Under the pieces are notes generated by a model. The model worked only from the letters and a program-made list of their open reading frames with translations. It was not told the DNA's origin and searched no databases. Source: Gammaproteobacteria bacterium (GTDB lineage: Bacteria; Pseudomonadota; Gammaproteobacteria; Steroidobacterales; Woeseiaceae). From it: a stretch of 64,000 nucleotides of DNA. The stretch is taken from positions 47,697 through 111,696 of the forward strand of contig JAOUHU010000003.1 in the NCBI GenBank assembly GCA_029884455.1, given 5' to 3'. Of the stretch, positions 26,725-35,900 are shown piece by piece. Made by a program: the position numbers and the translations under genes. Within the stretch, counting starts at the first letter, position 1, and every line of letters begins with the position of its first letter.

Positions 26725-27974
26725 AACTGCGTCTCTTCTTCCATCTTGCTGTTACGAATCTTGATGATGCAATTGCTCTCTTTCAGATCTTCGGTATTGT
26801 CGTAAACGCGACGGTCCATGACTTCTACGATGTGCCAGCCGAAACGAGTCTGGAACGGCTCGCTGACAGCACCGATCTCGGTCGCGTTAATCACCTGCTC
26901 GAATTCATCGACGAATGTGCCGGGACCGCTCCAGTCCATCTCGCCGCCGCTATTGGCCGAGCCGGGGTCATCCGACATCAGCTTTGCAAGCTCACCGAAT
27001 TCCTCGCCGGCAGCGATTCTTGCCAAGGCATCCTCAAGACGCTGTTTAGCCGTCTGATCGTCAATGATTTCGTTTGGCGTTATCAGGATGTGGCGGACTA
27101 AAACCTGGTTGACTTCGCTGCGCTGAACCGCGCTGCGCATGTCATTAACCTTGATAATGTGAAAACTGCCCGGTGTACGAATTGGTTGGGACACATCGCC
27201 GGTTTGCATACCGGCGACAGCGTCGGTGTACAAAGTTGGCAGCTGTTCACCCTTGAGCCAGCCAAGTGCGCCACCATCAAGGGCGTTCTGCGCGTCGGAA
27301 TAGCGAATCGCCAGCGCCGCAAACTCGGTGCCCTCATTAATTCGCGCGACGATGTCATTCGCTTCGGCGAGCGCCGCGTCGATCGCCGCACTGGAGGTGG
27401 AGTCGGATATTGAAATCGTGATGTTGGAAAGGTTGTAATCGGAATTTACGACGACATTGTCTTCGAGATCCGCCGTGCACAATTCGATTTCACGCGGCGA
27501 CACGGCGATGCGGCGGCCAACATCGGCACGACGTAACTGGTCAAGCGTTATTTCTTCGCGCAAGTCACGGCGGAACTTGGCGTACTCGATACCGTCAGCT
27601 GCGAGTGCGGCCGGCATATCCTCGAATGCAATGTTTTGCTGCTGCGCGATCTGGCCTATTGCCTCGTTTAGCATCTGGTCGGATATCTGCACGCCGAGCC
27701 GGTCGGCGCGCTGCAACTGGATTTCCGTGACGATCAGTCGCTCCAGCAACTGTTCGCGTAATTCCGCCGCCGGCGGCAGCGTAAGATTCTGCTCCCTGGC
27801 TCGCTGCAGGATTACCGCGGTCTGCTCGTTCAACTGGCTCCTGAGAATCACGCCGTCGTCAACAATGGCAACCACGCCGTCCAGAAACTCGCCGGTCGAG
27901 GAAAGCTCGGCGGCGACCGCAAGCGGTGCGGCTGCAATCGCGCCAATGGCACATAACATTCTGATTTGACGCAC
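26676..27974 (-). CDS. surA: periplasmic peptidyl-prolyl isomerase / OMP chaperone SurA
   Basis: SurA, 432 residues, escorts unfolded outer-membrane proteins, including LptD, through the periplasm. It has a signal peptide ending LAVAA, an N-terminal chaperone module (LDGVVAIVDDGVILRSQL) and two parvulin domains (around 175-275, with DGGALGWLKGEQLP, and 285-385, with GGEMDWSGPGTFVDEFE). Directly downstream of lptD (6 bp), as in E. coli. The C-terminal strand ends AYVHILI. Confidence 0.95.
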   Translation of the reverse strand: MRQIRMLCAIGAIAAAPLAVAAELSSTGEFLDGVVAIVDDGVILRSQLNEQTAVILQRAREQNLTLPPAAELREQLLERLIVTEIQLQRADRLGVQISDQMLNEAIGQIAQQQNIAFEDMPAALAADGIEYAKFRRDLREEITLDQLRRADVGRRIAVSPREIELCTADLEDNVVVNSDYNLSNITISISDSTSSAAIDAALAEANDIVARINEGTEFAALAIRYSDAQNALDGGALGWLKGEQLPTLYTDAVAGMQTGDVSQPIRTPGSFHIIKVNDMRSAVQRSEVNQVLVRHILITPNEIIDDQTAKQRLEDALARIAAGEEFGELAKLMSDDPGSANSGGEMDWSGPGTFVDEFEQVINATEIGAVSEPFQTRFGWHIVEVMDRRVYDNTEDLKESNCIIKIRNSKMEEETQLWIQRLRDEAYVHILI

Positions 27975-27980
27975 TATTTA

Positions 27981-30212
27981 CTACCGGATATCTGCGGAAT
28001 AGCCAAGAATACCACGTTCCAGAATTTTGTCAGCCGCGGTGCCTACGCTGGCCATTCCCTTGAGTATCAACTGCAGACCAAAGGACGATTCCCGGGTTCC
28101 GTCGCGGGCGGATATATGGCGGCGGGAAACCAGCCGCAGGCCCCAGCAACAGCTTTCATATTCAAGTCCAAAGAACTGCTCCAGCACCTCGTCATCGCGC
28201 AAGGAGTAATTGTAGCGGCCAACAAAATTCCAGCGGGCACCGAGCGGCCAGGACCAGGAAAGGTCGCCCTGCTCGAGCGCGTCGCGACGAAAGCGATAGG
28301 CGAGATTCAGTACTTTGTTGGTGCTTGGCGCATATTGAACACGCGCCTCGGACTGGGTTGTCCCGTCGCTCGAAGCGCCCCATTGATGACCAAGATCAAA
28401 GTTAATGTTCGTCTTAAGCAGGAAACTGAGCCTGGCAACGTAATCACTCGTTTCCGAGGTGCTGAGAGTCTGTCCCGGCAGTGACACGCCGCTCGAGCTC
28501 AGATATCGAATCTGGCCGACTGTCGCGGCCACCAGGTCGCGGCCGGTAGCAAGATCCAGGATACGAGACGTTACGCCCAGACTGACCTGGTCCGTATCGG
28601 CGATACGATCGACACCGAGATACCGATTGGCGCGATACAACTGGATCAGATGCAGGTCCGGCGTGATGGTATCGAACACCGGCAAATTCGACTGCTCGCG
28701 AAATGGCACGTGTGCGTACAGGATCCGGGGCTCGATGGTCTGCACGCGTGTGCTGTTCGCCAGGGTACGCTCCAGGATCATGCCAACATCAAAGGTCGAG
28801 ATTGGCAAGGCACGACTTGGATTATCAGGCGCACCCGGATCGGTGCCGTCGAGAGTGTAAGATGCGTAGTCCAGCTTGACGCCGGGTGTAACAAACCATC
28901 CGGGACCGCTAAGCGGCAAGGCGACTTCAGGTGCGAGATTCATGCGCCAGCCCGTGACACCCACGTCGCGGTCGAAGTTGACTATTTCGCCGAGGAATCC
29001 CAGCTGCAGCCCGAACCACTGATCTGGCCAGAAACCTTGTGCCAATAACTGTGGCATGCGTCGATATGGCTCGTCTTCAGGGGTGATTGCATCGTCGATT
29101 GTCTGGAAGTCCTGCAGCTGACCAAAGAAGGCCAGCTTATCGGTATACATCTCGAAACTCAGTGTCCGATCGAGGTGCGTAATACTCGAGGAGCTGAGGC
29201 TGCCGCCCATATCTTCAAAGTACTGGCTGTCCGACACCTGGCGGAAGTCGACCTGGTTGCGCCAGCCGCCACGGAATTGTGTTTGGTGTTGCAGGCCGAA
29301 CAGGTAGCGCGAGTCATTGAACAAGTCATCGCTGTCGAGATAGTCAGCAATGATCTTGCCATTCGATGCCTCGGTCAGGTAACGAAACTGTGTCTGCAAT
29401 TGCAGGCCGCGGTCAGTCATGAAATGCGGAGTGATTGTGGCGTCGTAGTTCGACGCCAGATTCAGATAATAGGGCAGACTTATTTCCTTGCCGCTGCGAT
29501 TGGTTGAGCCAAGCTCCGGCGTCAGAATTCCCGATTTTCGTGCATCGCCCACCGGAAACGACATATACGGCGCGTACAGGATCGGCACGCCCTGAAAGCG
29601 GAGCTTCATACCGCGGGCGGTGGCGACGCCGGCACCGGTATCGACGTTAATGTCGCTGGCCTCGATCAGCCAGTCGTTCGAGCCCGGCGGACAGGTTGTG
29701 TAGCTGACTCCGTCAAGCTGCAACTGACCTTGCTGATTGATCTCGAACACTTCGGCGGCACCGCGCCCGTCGCCACTACCGAGGGAAAAATTCGCGCCTT
29801 CAAAACGTACGCTGCCATTGTCGTAGGCGAACTCGGCGAGGTCGGATTGAATCTGCGTCCCCCGGTCCTCGTAGCGAACATGCCCCTCCAGCAGCAAGGA
29901 GCGCTTGCCGGGGTCATAGCGTGCCTCGTCCGCACCCGCCATCCTTGTACCTTTGCGCAGCAACACCCCACCCGTCATTCTTGCCGACGGGTCGGTGCCG
30001 AACTGGGCCTCGAGTTCGCCGACCTGAAACTCTATCGCATCATCGTTGCCGACCGGCGTCGCGCCAAGCAAAGCGTCCATGGGCATGGGGTCCAAAGACG
30101 TCCGGCATGCGTCGAATTCGTCCGCGCGTACATTCGGCAGGGCCAACAATGCGCCAGCGATAATCAGGAAATTTCGGTACACGAGGTAATTGGATATGGG
30201 TAGTCTTGGCAA
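27981..30212 (-). CDS. lptD: LPS-assembly protein LptD
   Basis: LptD, 743 residues, the outer-membrane barrel that inserts lipopolysaccharide with LptE. After a signal segment ending PNVRADEF come an OstA/LptA-like jellyroll (about 80-200) and a long C-terminal beta-barrel. Cysteines that form the known maturation disulfides are present: DACRTSL near the mature N terminus, TTCPPGSN near residue 172, and the adjacent pair in ESCCWGLRL near 690. First gene of the lptD-surA-pdxA-rsmA-apaG-apaH-kmo run and divergent from amgK. Confidence 0.94.
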   Translation of the reverse strand: MPRLPISNYLVYRNFLIIAGALLALPNVRADEFDACRTSLDPMPMDALLGATPVGNDDAIEFQVGELEAQFGTDPSARMTGGVLLRKGTRMAGADEARYDPGKRSLLLEGHVRYEDRGTQIQSDLAEFAYDNGSVRFEGANFSLGSGDGRGAAEVFEINQQGQLQLDGVSYTTCPPGSNDWLIEASDINVDTGAGVATARGMKLRFQGVPILYAPYMSFPVGDARKSGILTPELGSTNRSGKEISLPYYLNLASNYDATITPHFMTDRGLQLQTQFRYLTEASNGKIIADYLDSDDLFNDSRYLFGLQHQTQFRGGWRNQVDFRQVSDSQYFEDMGGSLSSSSITHLDRTLSFEMYTDKLAFFGQLQDFQTIDDAITPEDEPYRRMPQLLAQGFWPDQWFGLQLGFLGEIVNFDRDVGVTGWRMNLAPEVALPLSGPGWFVTPGVKLDYASYTLDGTDPGAPDNPSRALPISTFDVGMILERTLANSTRVQTIEPRILYAHVPFREQSNLPVFDTITPDLHLIQLYRANRYLGVDRIADTDQVSLGVTSRILDLATGRDLVAATVGQIRYLSSSGVSLPGQTLSTSETSDYVARLSFLLKTNINFDLGHQWGASSDGTTQSEARVQYAPSTNKVLNLAYRFRRDALEQGDLSWSWPLGARWNFVGRYNYSLRDDEVLEQFFGLEYESCCWGLRLVSRRHISARDGTRESSFGLQLILKGMASVGTAADKILERGILGYSADIR

Positions 30213-30233
30213 CTGAAGTCAGCGGGATAATAT
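30206..30233 (+). promoter_or_regulatory. likely promoter of amgK-murU
   Basis: TTGGCA (30206-30211) and TAATAT (30228-30233) are separated by 16 bases. The -35 overlaps the first codons of lptD on the other strand, so the two divergent units may interfere. Confidence 0.42.
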
Positions 30234-30279
30234 CCAGTACAACTGTGGTACCTTCGCATAGTTTTGCAAGTCCTTCAAT

Positions 30280-31320
30280 GTGTTACGGAGAAACCCGATA
30301 AATCTGTTGAGTGTGAATTCCGATCCTCGCAAAGTCGAAATGCTGGCGTGGCTGGCAACAATCGATGCGGTCGCCGGCCTGAATCCGGAGCCGGCATCGG
30401 CCGACGCGAGCTTTCGTCGCTACTTTCGATTGCAGGCCGGGCAGCAAAGTTTCATTGTCATGGACGCGCCGCCGCCGAAAGAAGATTGTTTGCCATTTGT
30501 GCGCATCGCCGCTTACCTGGAAGCGATGCAACTTTCGGCGCCGCGCATTCTTGAGGCAGACATCGAACGCGGATTCCTGTTGCTCAGCGATCTGGGTTCG
30601 CAGTCTTACCTCATGAGCCTGGTCGAAGACCCGGGCTGTGCTGCTGATTTGTATGCCGACGCCATGCGCGCCATTCTGATCATGCAGGCGAACGGCAGCG
30701 CGTATCAGGCCCGGTTGCCGCCGTATGACGAAAAGCTGCTGCGTTTTGAACTATCGCTGTTCCATGACTGGCTGTGCCAGACACATATCGGCATGCAATT
30801 CCCGGCCGCCGATGAAGCGCGCTGGCAATCGCTCTGCGATCTGCTGGTGACAAATGCGCTCGAGCAGGCACAGGTATTCGTGCACCGCGACTTTCATTCG
30901 CGCAACCTGATGCAACTAACCGAAAACAATCCCGGCATGCTCGATTTCCAGGACGCAGTTGAAGGCCCCTATACCTATGACCTCGTCTCATTATTGAAGG
31001 ACTGCTATGTACGTTGGCCGGCCGAGCAGGTTCGTCACTGGGCACTGGACTACTACCGCATGCAGGAAAGCAAGCATGACACGCATGCTGACGAAGCAAC
31101 CTTTTTGCGGCAGTTCGAACTTATGGGCGTGCAACGCCACCTGAAGGCAGCTGGAATTTTCGCGCGCCTCAATCATCGGGATGGCAAGCCGGGCTACATG
31201 GCAGATATACCGCGAACATTGCAGTACATCGTTGAACTTGCGCCGCGCTACCCGGAGCTTGATTTCGTCGCAGGCATGATCCGCCACAGTTGCCTGCCGG
31301 CACTGGGGCATTCCGAGTGA
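30280..31320 (+). CDS. amgK: anomeric sugar kinase (AmgK, aminoglycoside phosphotransferase fold)
   Basis: A 346-residue kinase of the APH fold. AmgK phosphorylates the anomeric carbon of MurNAc and GlcNAc in cell-wall recycling. The catalytic loop is VHRDFHSRNLMQL near residue 205, with the metal site GMLDFQDAVEGPYTYDLVSLLKD. The N-terminal region RRYFRL-type strand (SFRRYFRLQAG) binds ATP. The exact start is unclear: GTG 30280 opens the frame, GTG 30313 and ATG 30340 are alternatives, and GGAG lies at 30286-30289. It overlaps murU by GTGA, so the pair is coupled. Together they bypass de novo MurNAc synthesis. Confidence 0.86.
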   Translation: MLRRNPINLLSVNSDPRKVEMLAWLATIDAVAGLNPEPASADASFRRYFRLQAGQQSFIVMDAPPPKEDCLPFVRIAAYLEAMQLSAPRILEADIERGFLLLSDLGSQSYLMSLVEDPGCAADLYADAMRAILIMQANGSAYQARLPPYDEKLLRFELSLFHDWLCQTHIGMQFPAADEARWQSLCDLLVTNALEQAQVFVHRDFHSRNLMQLTENNPGMLDFQDAVEGPYTYDLVSLLKDCYVRWPAEQVRHWALDYYRMQESKHDTHADEATFLRQFELMGVQRHLKAAGIFARLNHRDGKPGYMADIPRTLQYIVELAPRYPELDFVAGMIRHSCLPALGHSE

Positions 31321-31961
31321 TTGCGATGCTGCTTGCGGCAGGTCGTGGTGAGCGCTTGCGCCCGCTGACCGATACCACGCCCAAAGCACTGGTCGAGGTA
31401 CGCGGGCAAAGCCTGATAGAACGCCATTTGCGGGCGTTGCAGTCGGCCGGCGTTGAAACTGTTGTGATTAATCTTGGCTGGCTGGGCGAAAAAATTGTCG
31501 AGCGGATTGGCTCCGGTGCCAGCTACGGCTTGAGTGTCGTCTACAGCCCGGAGGGCGACAATGTGCTGGAAACCGGTGGCGGTATCGCGCGCGCGCTACC
31601 GTTGTTGGGCGAGCAACCGTTTTTGGTGATAAATGCCGACATTTATACGGACATGCCCGTGCCGCGAGCTGATCTCGAAACTGGCACTGCGGCAAAACTG
31701 ATCCTGGTTGCGACGCCGTCTTACCGGGAGCTGGGTGATTTCGACCTTGTTGCCGGGCGGGTGCGCAATTCCTTGTCGCCATCACTGACATTCAGTGGCG
31801 TTGCAATCTACCGGCCGGAGTTTTTTGCCGGCTGTTCGCCGGGACGATTTTCCATCGTACCGATGTTGCGCGCTGCGGCTGACGCCGACCAACTGGCCGG
31901 CGAATTCTATGCGGGAGCATGGAATGATGCCGGCACGCCGCAGCGTCTCGCGGAAATTTAG
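31317..31961 (+). CDS. murU: N-acetylmuramate alpha-1-phosphate uridylyltransferase
   Basis: MurU, 214 residues, makes UDP-MurNAc from MurNAc-1-phosphate in the recycling route. The nucleotidyltransferase signature is MLLAAGRGERLRPLTDTTPKAL at the start (in pieces), followed by VINLGWLGEKIVE near residue 55, the metal aspartate in FLVINADIYTD near 105, and AWNDAGTPQRLAE at the end. The GTG start overlaps the amgK stop (GTGA). Its 3' end overlaps convergent lipB by 4 bp. Other sugar-1-phosphate nucleotidyltransferases look similar; the amgK neighbour supports MurU. Confidence 0.88.
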   Translation: MIAMLLAAGRGERLRPLTDTTPKALVEVRGQSLIERHLRALQSAGVETVVINLGWLGEKIVERIGSGASYGLSVVYSPEGDNVLETGGGIARALPLLGEQPFLVINADIYTDMPVPRADLETGTAAKLILVATPSYRELGDFDLVAGRVRNSLSPSLTFSGVAIYRPEFFAGCSPGRFSIVPMLRAAADADQLAGEFYAGAWNDAGTPQRLAEI

Positions 31962-32611
31962 TCGCCAAGCGTTGCCGGGCCGTGCAGCAGCGATGCATCG
32001 GACAGGCCGAGGTGACGCAGCAAATGCGGCAAAAACCGCCGGCGAATTGCTGCGACATCGGCCGGTGCACCGAGCCGGCGCAGATCGGTGACCTGAAGGT
32101 TTTCGAAGCCGCAGGGATTGATGCGGCTGAATGGCTCGAGGTCGACATCGACGTTCAACGCCATGCCGTGAAAGCTGGCGCCGCGTCGGATGCGCAAGCC
32201 GACGCTCGCGAGCTTGACGCCGCCAACGTACACCCCCGGTGCATCGCAGCGGCTGGCTGCATCGATGCCAAATTCTGCGACCAGGTCGACGACACTTTGC
32301 TCAAGCGCGGTAACAAGGCCGCGTACGCCGACATTCGCGCGGCGAATGTCCAGCAAGGGATAGACCATGAGCTGGCCGGGCCCGTGATAAGTGACCTGGC
32401 CGCCACGATCGATTTGTACCACCGGAATATCACCCGGTGCGAGCAGGTGCTCGCGGGCGGCATTCACGCCAAGCGTGTACACCGGCCGGTGATCGCAAAA
32501 CCAGATCTCATCTCGCGTGGCGTCGTGGCGAGTATTGGTGAACTGCTGCATGGCACGCCACACGGGTTCATAGTCCTGCAGGCCGAGCGTGCGGATGACG
32601 ATCTCGCTCAT
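31958..32611 (-). CDS. lipB: octanoyl-[acyl carrier protein]:protein octanoyltransferase
   Basis: LipB, 217 residues, moves octanoate from ACP to lipoyl domains such as GcvH, the first step of lipoylation. Catalytic Lys and Cys are in GGVKLASVGLRIRRG near residue 135 and RINPCGFENLQVT near 170; the LipB signature DRGGQVTYHGPGQLMVYPL near 68 is seen. It is coupled to ybeD by an ATGA overlap. LipA is not in the window. Confidence 0.96.
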   Translation of the reverse strand: MSEIVIRTLGLQDYEPVWRAMQQFTNTRHDATRDEIWFCDHRPVYTLGVNAAREHLLAPGDIPVVQIDRGGQVTYHGPGQLMVYPLLDIRRANVGVRGLVTALEQSVVDLVAEFGIDAASRCDAPGVYVGGVKLASVGLRIRRGASFHGMALNVDVDLEPFSRINPCGFENLQVTDLRRLGAPADVAAIRRRFLPHLLRHLGLSDASLLHGPATLGD

Positions 32612-32871
32612 AGTGCCATTAGTACATCGACGTGCGTGCTGACTTCGCGATAGATGTCGTCCAGTTGCTGCTGGCTCTGCGCGTGCACAGTGACTGTAAT
32701 CGACACAAAGCCACCGTTGCGGCTCAGCGCGCTGTGTACGCGACTATCGTCAACCGGGCCGGTGTGCTTTTCGACAAGCTCACGCGCGAGACGACGAAAG
32801 CCTGCCGACTCCCGGCCCATGATCTTGATGGGAAAATCGCACGGGAATTCGAGCAGGCTCGGTGCGCTCAT
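32608..32871 (-). CDS. ybeD: DUF493 family protein YbeD
   Basis: An 87-residue ACT-like small protein found between D-alanyl-D-alanine carboxypeptidase genes and lipB in gammaproteobacteria. The strings LLEFPCDFPIKIMG and SITVTVHAQSQQQLDDIYRE are typical. A regulatory role linked to lipoylation has been suggested but is unproven. The ATG at 32871 is preferred to the TTG one codon earlier. Confidence 0.92.
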   Translation of the reverse strand: MSAPSLLEFPCDFPIKIMGRESAGFRRLARELVEKHTGPVDDSRVHSALSRNGGFVSITVTVHAQSQQQLDDIYREVSTHVDVLMAL

Positions 32872-32877
32872 CAACGC

Positions 32878-34014
32878 CTACTCGAACCAGAGACTGACGC
32901 TATCCCTGGTACGTTGCCAGAAGCTGCCGGATGGATTGTCCTGCAGCGCACGCAGCGGTTCGCGCAGCAACACGTCGTCGCGCAAACTGATGCTGATCTC
33001 GCCCAGTGGCTGGCCTTGCGCGACCGGTGCCTCGAGTATCGCAGGAATACTCAATGTCGACTTGAGCGAGTCATACGAGCCGCGCGGAACGGTTACATAG
33101 ATGTCGTCAAGGACGCCGAGTGCGGTGCTTTCGTTGGCGGACTTCCAGATTCTTGAGTTCGCGATTTCGACGCCGGCATTGAAGACCAGTCGGGTCTCGT
33201 AGAAGCGAAAACCGTAATTGATCAGCGCCTGGGTGCCATCAATTCGCGCCTTGGCGCTGGATGTGCCCAGCACCACCGAAATCAGGCGCATATCGTCGCG
33301 CAGTGCGGAAGCCACCAGGCAATATCCGGCCGCGTCGGTGTGCCCGGTTTTCATGCCGTCCACCGAGTCATCGCGCCACAGCAAATTGTTGCGATTCGGT
33401 TGCTTGATGTTGTTGTAGGTAAATTCCCGCATCGAGTACCAGCGGTAATACTCGGGAAACTCATTGATAATGGCTCGAGCGAGGGTTGCGAGGTCGCGGG
33501 CAGTTGCATAATGGTTGTCGTCCGGCAGGCCGGTCGAATTCCGGAATTGACTCGATCGCATGCCGAGCGCGGCTGCGTATTGATTCATGAGCTCGGCGAA
33601 TACAGATTCCGAACCGGCAACATGCTCGGCGAGCGCCACGCTGGCATCATTGCCTGACTGCACGATCATGCCCAGCAGCAAATCGTGCATCGAGACGCGC
33701 TTGCCCACCTCGACGAACATGCGCGAGCCGGGCGTGCGCCAGGCATTTTCGCTGATCGTGACTTCGTCCTCGAGCCGTACCTGCCCACCTGCGAGCGCCT
33801 TGAATACCGCATACGCGGTCATAAGCTTGGTCAGGCTGGCGGGGGCGACCGCGTTATCGGGCTGCAATGCGGCCAGTTCATGTCCGGTTGCGGCGTCAAT
33901 CAACAGGTAACTTGAGGCACCGATGATTGGCGCGGCGGGAACAGGACGCGGGTCTTGCGCAATGGCCTGTGTAACCGCAAAAGACAACAGCAGCGCGAAA
34001 AATCGAAGATTCAT
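32878..34014 (-). CDS. dacA: D-alanyl-D-alanine carboxypeptidase (PBP5/6 type)
   Basis: A 378-residue penicillin-binding protein that trims the terminal D-alanine of peptidoglycan pentapeptides. A signal peptide ends QAIAQ. Active-site motifs are SLTK in APASLTKLMTAY near residue 60, SGNDA near 125 and KTG in DGMKTGHTDAAGY near 225. A C-terminal beta domain and an amphipathic tail (WQRTRDSVSLWFE) anchor it to the membrane. The ATG at 34014 gives the signal peptide; the longer frame to 34065 is rejected. Confidence 0.94.
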   Translation of the reverse strand: MNLRFFALLLSFAVTQAIAQDPRPVPAAPIIGASSYLLIDAATGHELAALQPDNAVAPASLTKLMTAYAVFKALAGGQVRLEDEVTISENAWRTPGSRMFVEVGKRVSMHDLLLGMIVQSGNDASVALAEHVAGSESVFAELMNQYAAALGMRSSQFRNSTGLPDDNHYATARDLATLARAIINEFPEYYRWYSMREFTYNNIKQPNRNNLLWRDDSVDGMKTGHTDAAGYCLVASALRDDMRLISVVLGTSSAKARIDGTQALINYGFRFYETRLVFNAGVEIANSRIWKSANESTALGVLDDIYVTVPRGSYDSLKSTLSIPAILEAPVAQGQPLGEISISLRDDVLLREPLRALQDNPSGSFWQRTRDSVSLWFE

Positions 34015-34093
34015 GACTACCCTGGGTTGGTGAGTGAGGGCGCGTATTCTACCCACCTTGCCCAAATGCTGCCAGACAGAGAATCTCCGGCGG

Positions 34094-34924
34094 TCAATCG
34101 TTGACGATAATCGGATCGTTGATGTCGAGTTTCGCGAGTTCCGTCACCAGCAGGTCATATTGATCGACGTTGAAGATCGGACCTACGCGTACCCGGTACA
34201 GTGCCGGGCTGCTCGACGTGTCCTGATGAATGAAAGCGCTGCCGATACCGCCGCTGCGCAGCAGGGCCAGCCGCTTGTCCGCGTTGTCGCGATTTCCGAA
34301 CGCGCCCACCTGCGCGTATAACTTTCCAGGCGTATCCGCCCTGGGTGGTTGCGTTGCAGTTGCTGCGGGCGGCGATTGCGCCCGCACGCCGGGCTGAGCA
34401 TCGAAACTGATCGCCTCGACTTCCACCAGCGCGGTACCGGATCCGACCATGTCGAGTTTCGTAGCTGCGGCATAGGACAAATCGATAATGCGATTGTGCA
34501 CAAACGGGCCACGATCGTTGACGCGAACAATAATCGTCCTGCCATTGCTGAGATTGCGCACTCGAACATAGCTTGGCAGCGGCAGGCTCTTGTGCGCCGC
34601 TGTCATGGCGTACATGTTGTAGATTTCGCGGTTCGAGGTCAGATTGCCGTGAAACTTCTCGCCGTACCAGGACGCGACGCCTCGCTCCCTGTAACCGGTC
34701 GCATCGGGCATTACGGTGTAGCGCTTGCCAAGCACTTCATATACCGGCCCATTGCCGTATTTTGCCCTCGGCTCGGGTCGCGGCACTGGATCGGCCGGCA
34801 ATGTGCTGCCAGGTGCAGCGCCAGTTCGCGGTGGTCCGTCTTTCGGTTTATTAGCGCCGCAAGCGGCAAGGACGACGAGGCAGGTGCATGCCAGCAGGCA
34901 AGTGGCTGCATTACGAAACGTCAC
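34094..34924 (-). CDS. rlpA: septal ring lytic transglycosylase RlpA
   Basis: A 276-residue lipoprotein with lipobox VLAAC, a double-psi beta-barrel (GVASWYGEKFHGNLTSNREIYNMYAMTAAHKSLP in pieces, residues ~85-165) and a C-terminal SPOR domain (LYAQVGAFGNRDNADKRL). RlpA cuts glycan strands lacking stem peptides at the division site; the SPOR domain binds such glycans. The GTG at 34924 is chosen because GGAGG (34931-34935) lies 6 bases upstream and gives a proper lipoprotein signal; it overlaps the mltB stop by 14 bp. Confidence 0.93.
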   Translation of the reverse strand: MTFRNAATCLLACTCLVVLAACGANKPKDGPPRTGAAPGSTLPADPVPRPEPRAKYGNGPVYEVLGKRYTVMPDATGYRERGVASWYGEKFHGNLTSNREIYNMYAMTAAHKSLPLPSYVRVRNLSNGRTIIVRVNDRGPFVHNRIIDLSYAAATKLDMVGSGTALVEVEAISFDAQPGVRAQSPPAATATQPPRADTPGKLYAQVGAFGNRDNADKRLALLRSGGIGSAFIHQDTSSSPALYRVRVGPIFNVDQYDLLVTELAKLDINDPIIVND

Positions 34925-35900
34925 GCGCGACCTCCACCGCGATTGCCTGGCCAAGCTGATAAACGGCGAGGGCATACATGACACTGCGGTTGTAGCGCGT
35001 GATGACGAAGAAATTCTGGAATGCAACCCAGTACTCATTGCCATCGCTGCCGTCAAACGTCAGCAGGCGGCCCCTGCTGTCGTTGGGCAGTCCGGTTGCA
35101 AACATCACGCCGGCCTCACTCAACGAGCGTACTGTTGCGTTGGTCTTGAGCTGGTTTTCCGGAGGTGGACCGCTGAAGCGACTGCTTAGAGTTGCCTGCG
35201 CTACGACTTCCTTGCCCGCCGACCAGCCGTGCGCGACAAAGTAGTTGGCGATACTGCCAGCGACGTCAGCCCAGTCATTCCAGATGTCACGCTTGCCATC
35301 TCCGGTGGAGTCGACAGCGTACGCTCGATAACTCGATGGCATGAACTGCGGCCTGCCCATGGCACCGGCGTACGATCCGATAGGATCGGTGGCGTGCATC
35401 TTTTCCTCGCGCACAAGCAGCAGAAACTGCACCAGTTCGCTACGAAAGAATTTTTCGCGCGGCGGATAATCGAACGCGAGTGTAGTAAGCGCATCGATAA
35501 CCCGATTGCCACCTGTAATACGGCCGAAGTACGTCTCTACACCGATAATGCCCACCATAATTTCGATTGGCACACCGGTGTCCTCGCTGATCTTTTGCAG
35601 CATCGCAGAGTTCTCGCGCCAGAATTCAGCACCTGCCTGGATACGCTCCCGGGTCAGGAAAATAGGCCGGTACTGCGCCCAGCTCAGGACTTTCTCGGCA
35701 GGTTTCGAAATTTTTTCAAGAATGGACTGGCTGGTTTCCGCGGCGCTGAGTATGCGCTCCAGTTCAGCGCGGTCGTAGTCATGTTCACTGACCATGGCGT
35801 CAATAAATGCGGCGACATCGTCGCGATTTATATCAACGGCCAGACAAGCTGGGGCGGTCGCCAGGAATATGGCGATACCTGCGAGGAATCGAATAAGCAT
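34911..35900 (-). CDS. mltB: lytic murein transglycosylase B
   Basis: MltB, 329 residues, an exported enzyme cleaving MurNAc-GlcNAc bonds to 1,6-anhydro ends. The catalytic glutamate is in MVGIIGVETYFGRITG near residue 123, and YAGAMGRPQFMPSSYRAYAVD near 185 is the family signature. The N terminus (FLATAPACLAVD) has a cysteine but no canonical lipobox, so whether it is lipidated is unclear. The gene lies between rodA and rlpA, as in Pseudomonas-type gene order. Confidence 0.94.
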   Translation of the reverse strand: MLIRFLAGIAIFLATAPACLAVDINRDDVAAFIDAMVSEHDYDRAELERILSAAETSQSILEKISKPAEKVLSWAQYRPIFLTRERIQAGAEFWRENSAMLQKISEDTGVPIEIMVGIIGVETYFGRITGGNRVIDALTTLAFDYPPREKFFRSELVQFLLLVREEKMHATDPIGSYAGAMGRPQFMPSSYRAYAVDSTGDGKRDIWNDWADVAGSIANYFVAHGWSAGKEVVAQATLSSRFSGPPPENQLKTNATVRSLSEAGVMFATGLPNDSRGRLLTFDGSDGNEYWVAFQNFFVITRYNRSVMYALAVYQLGQAIAVEVARDVS

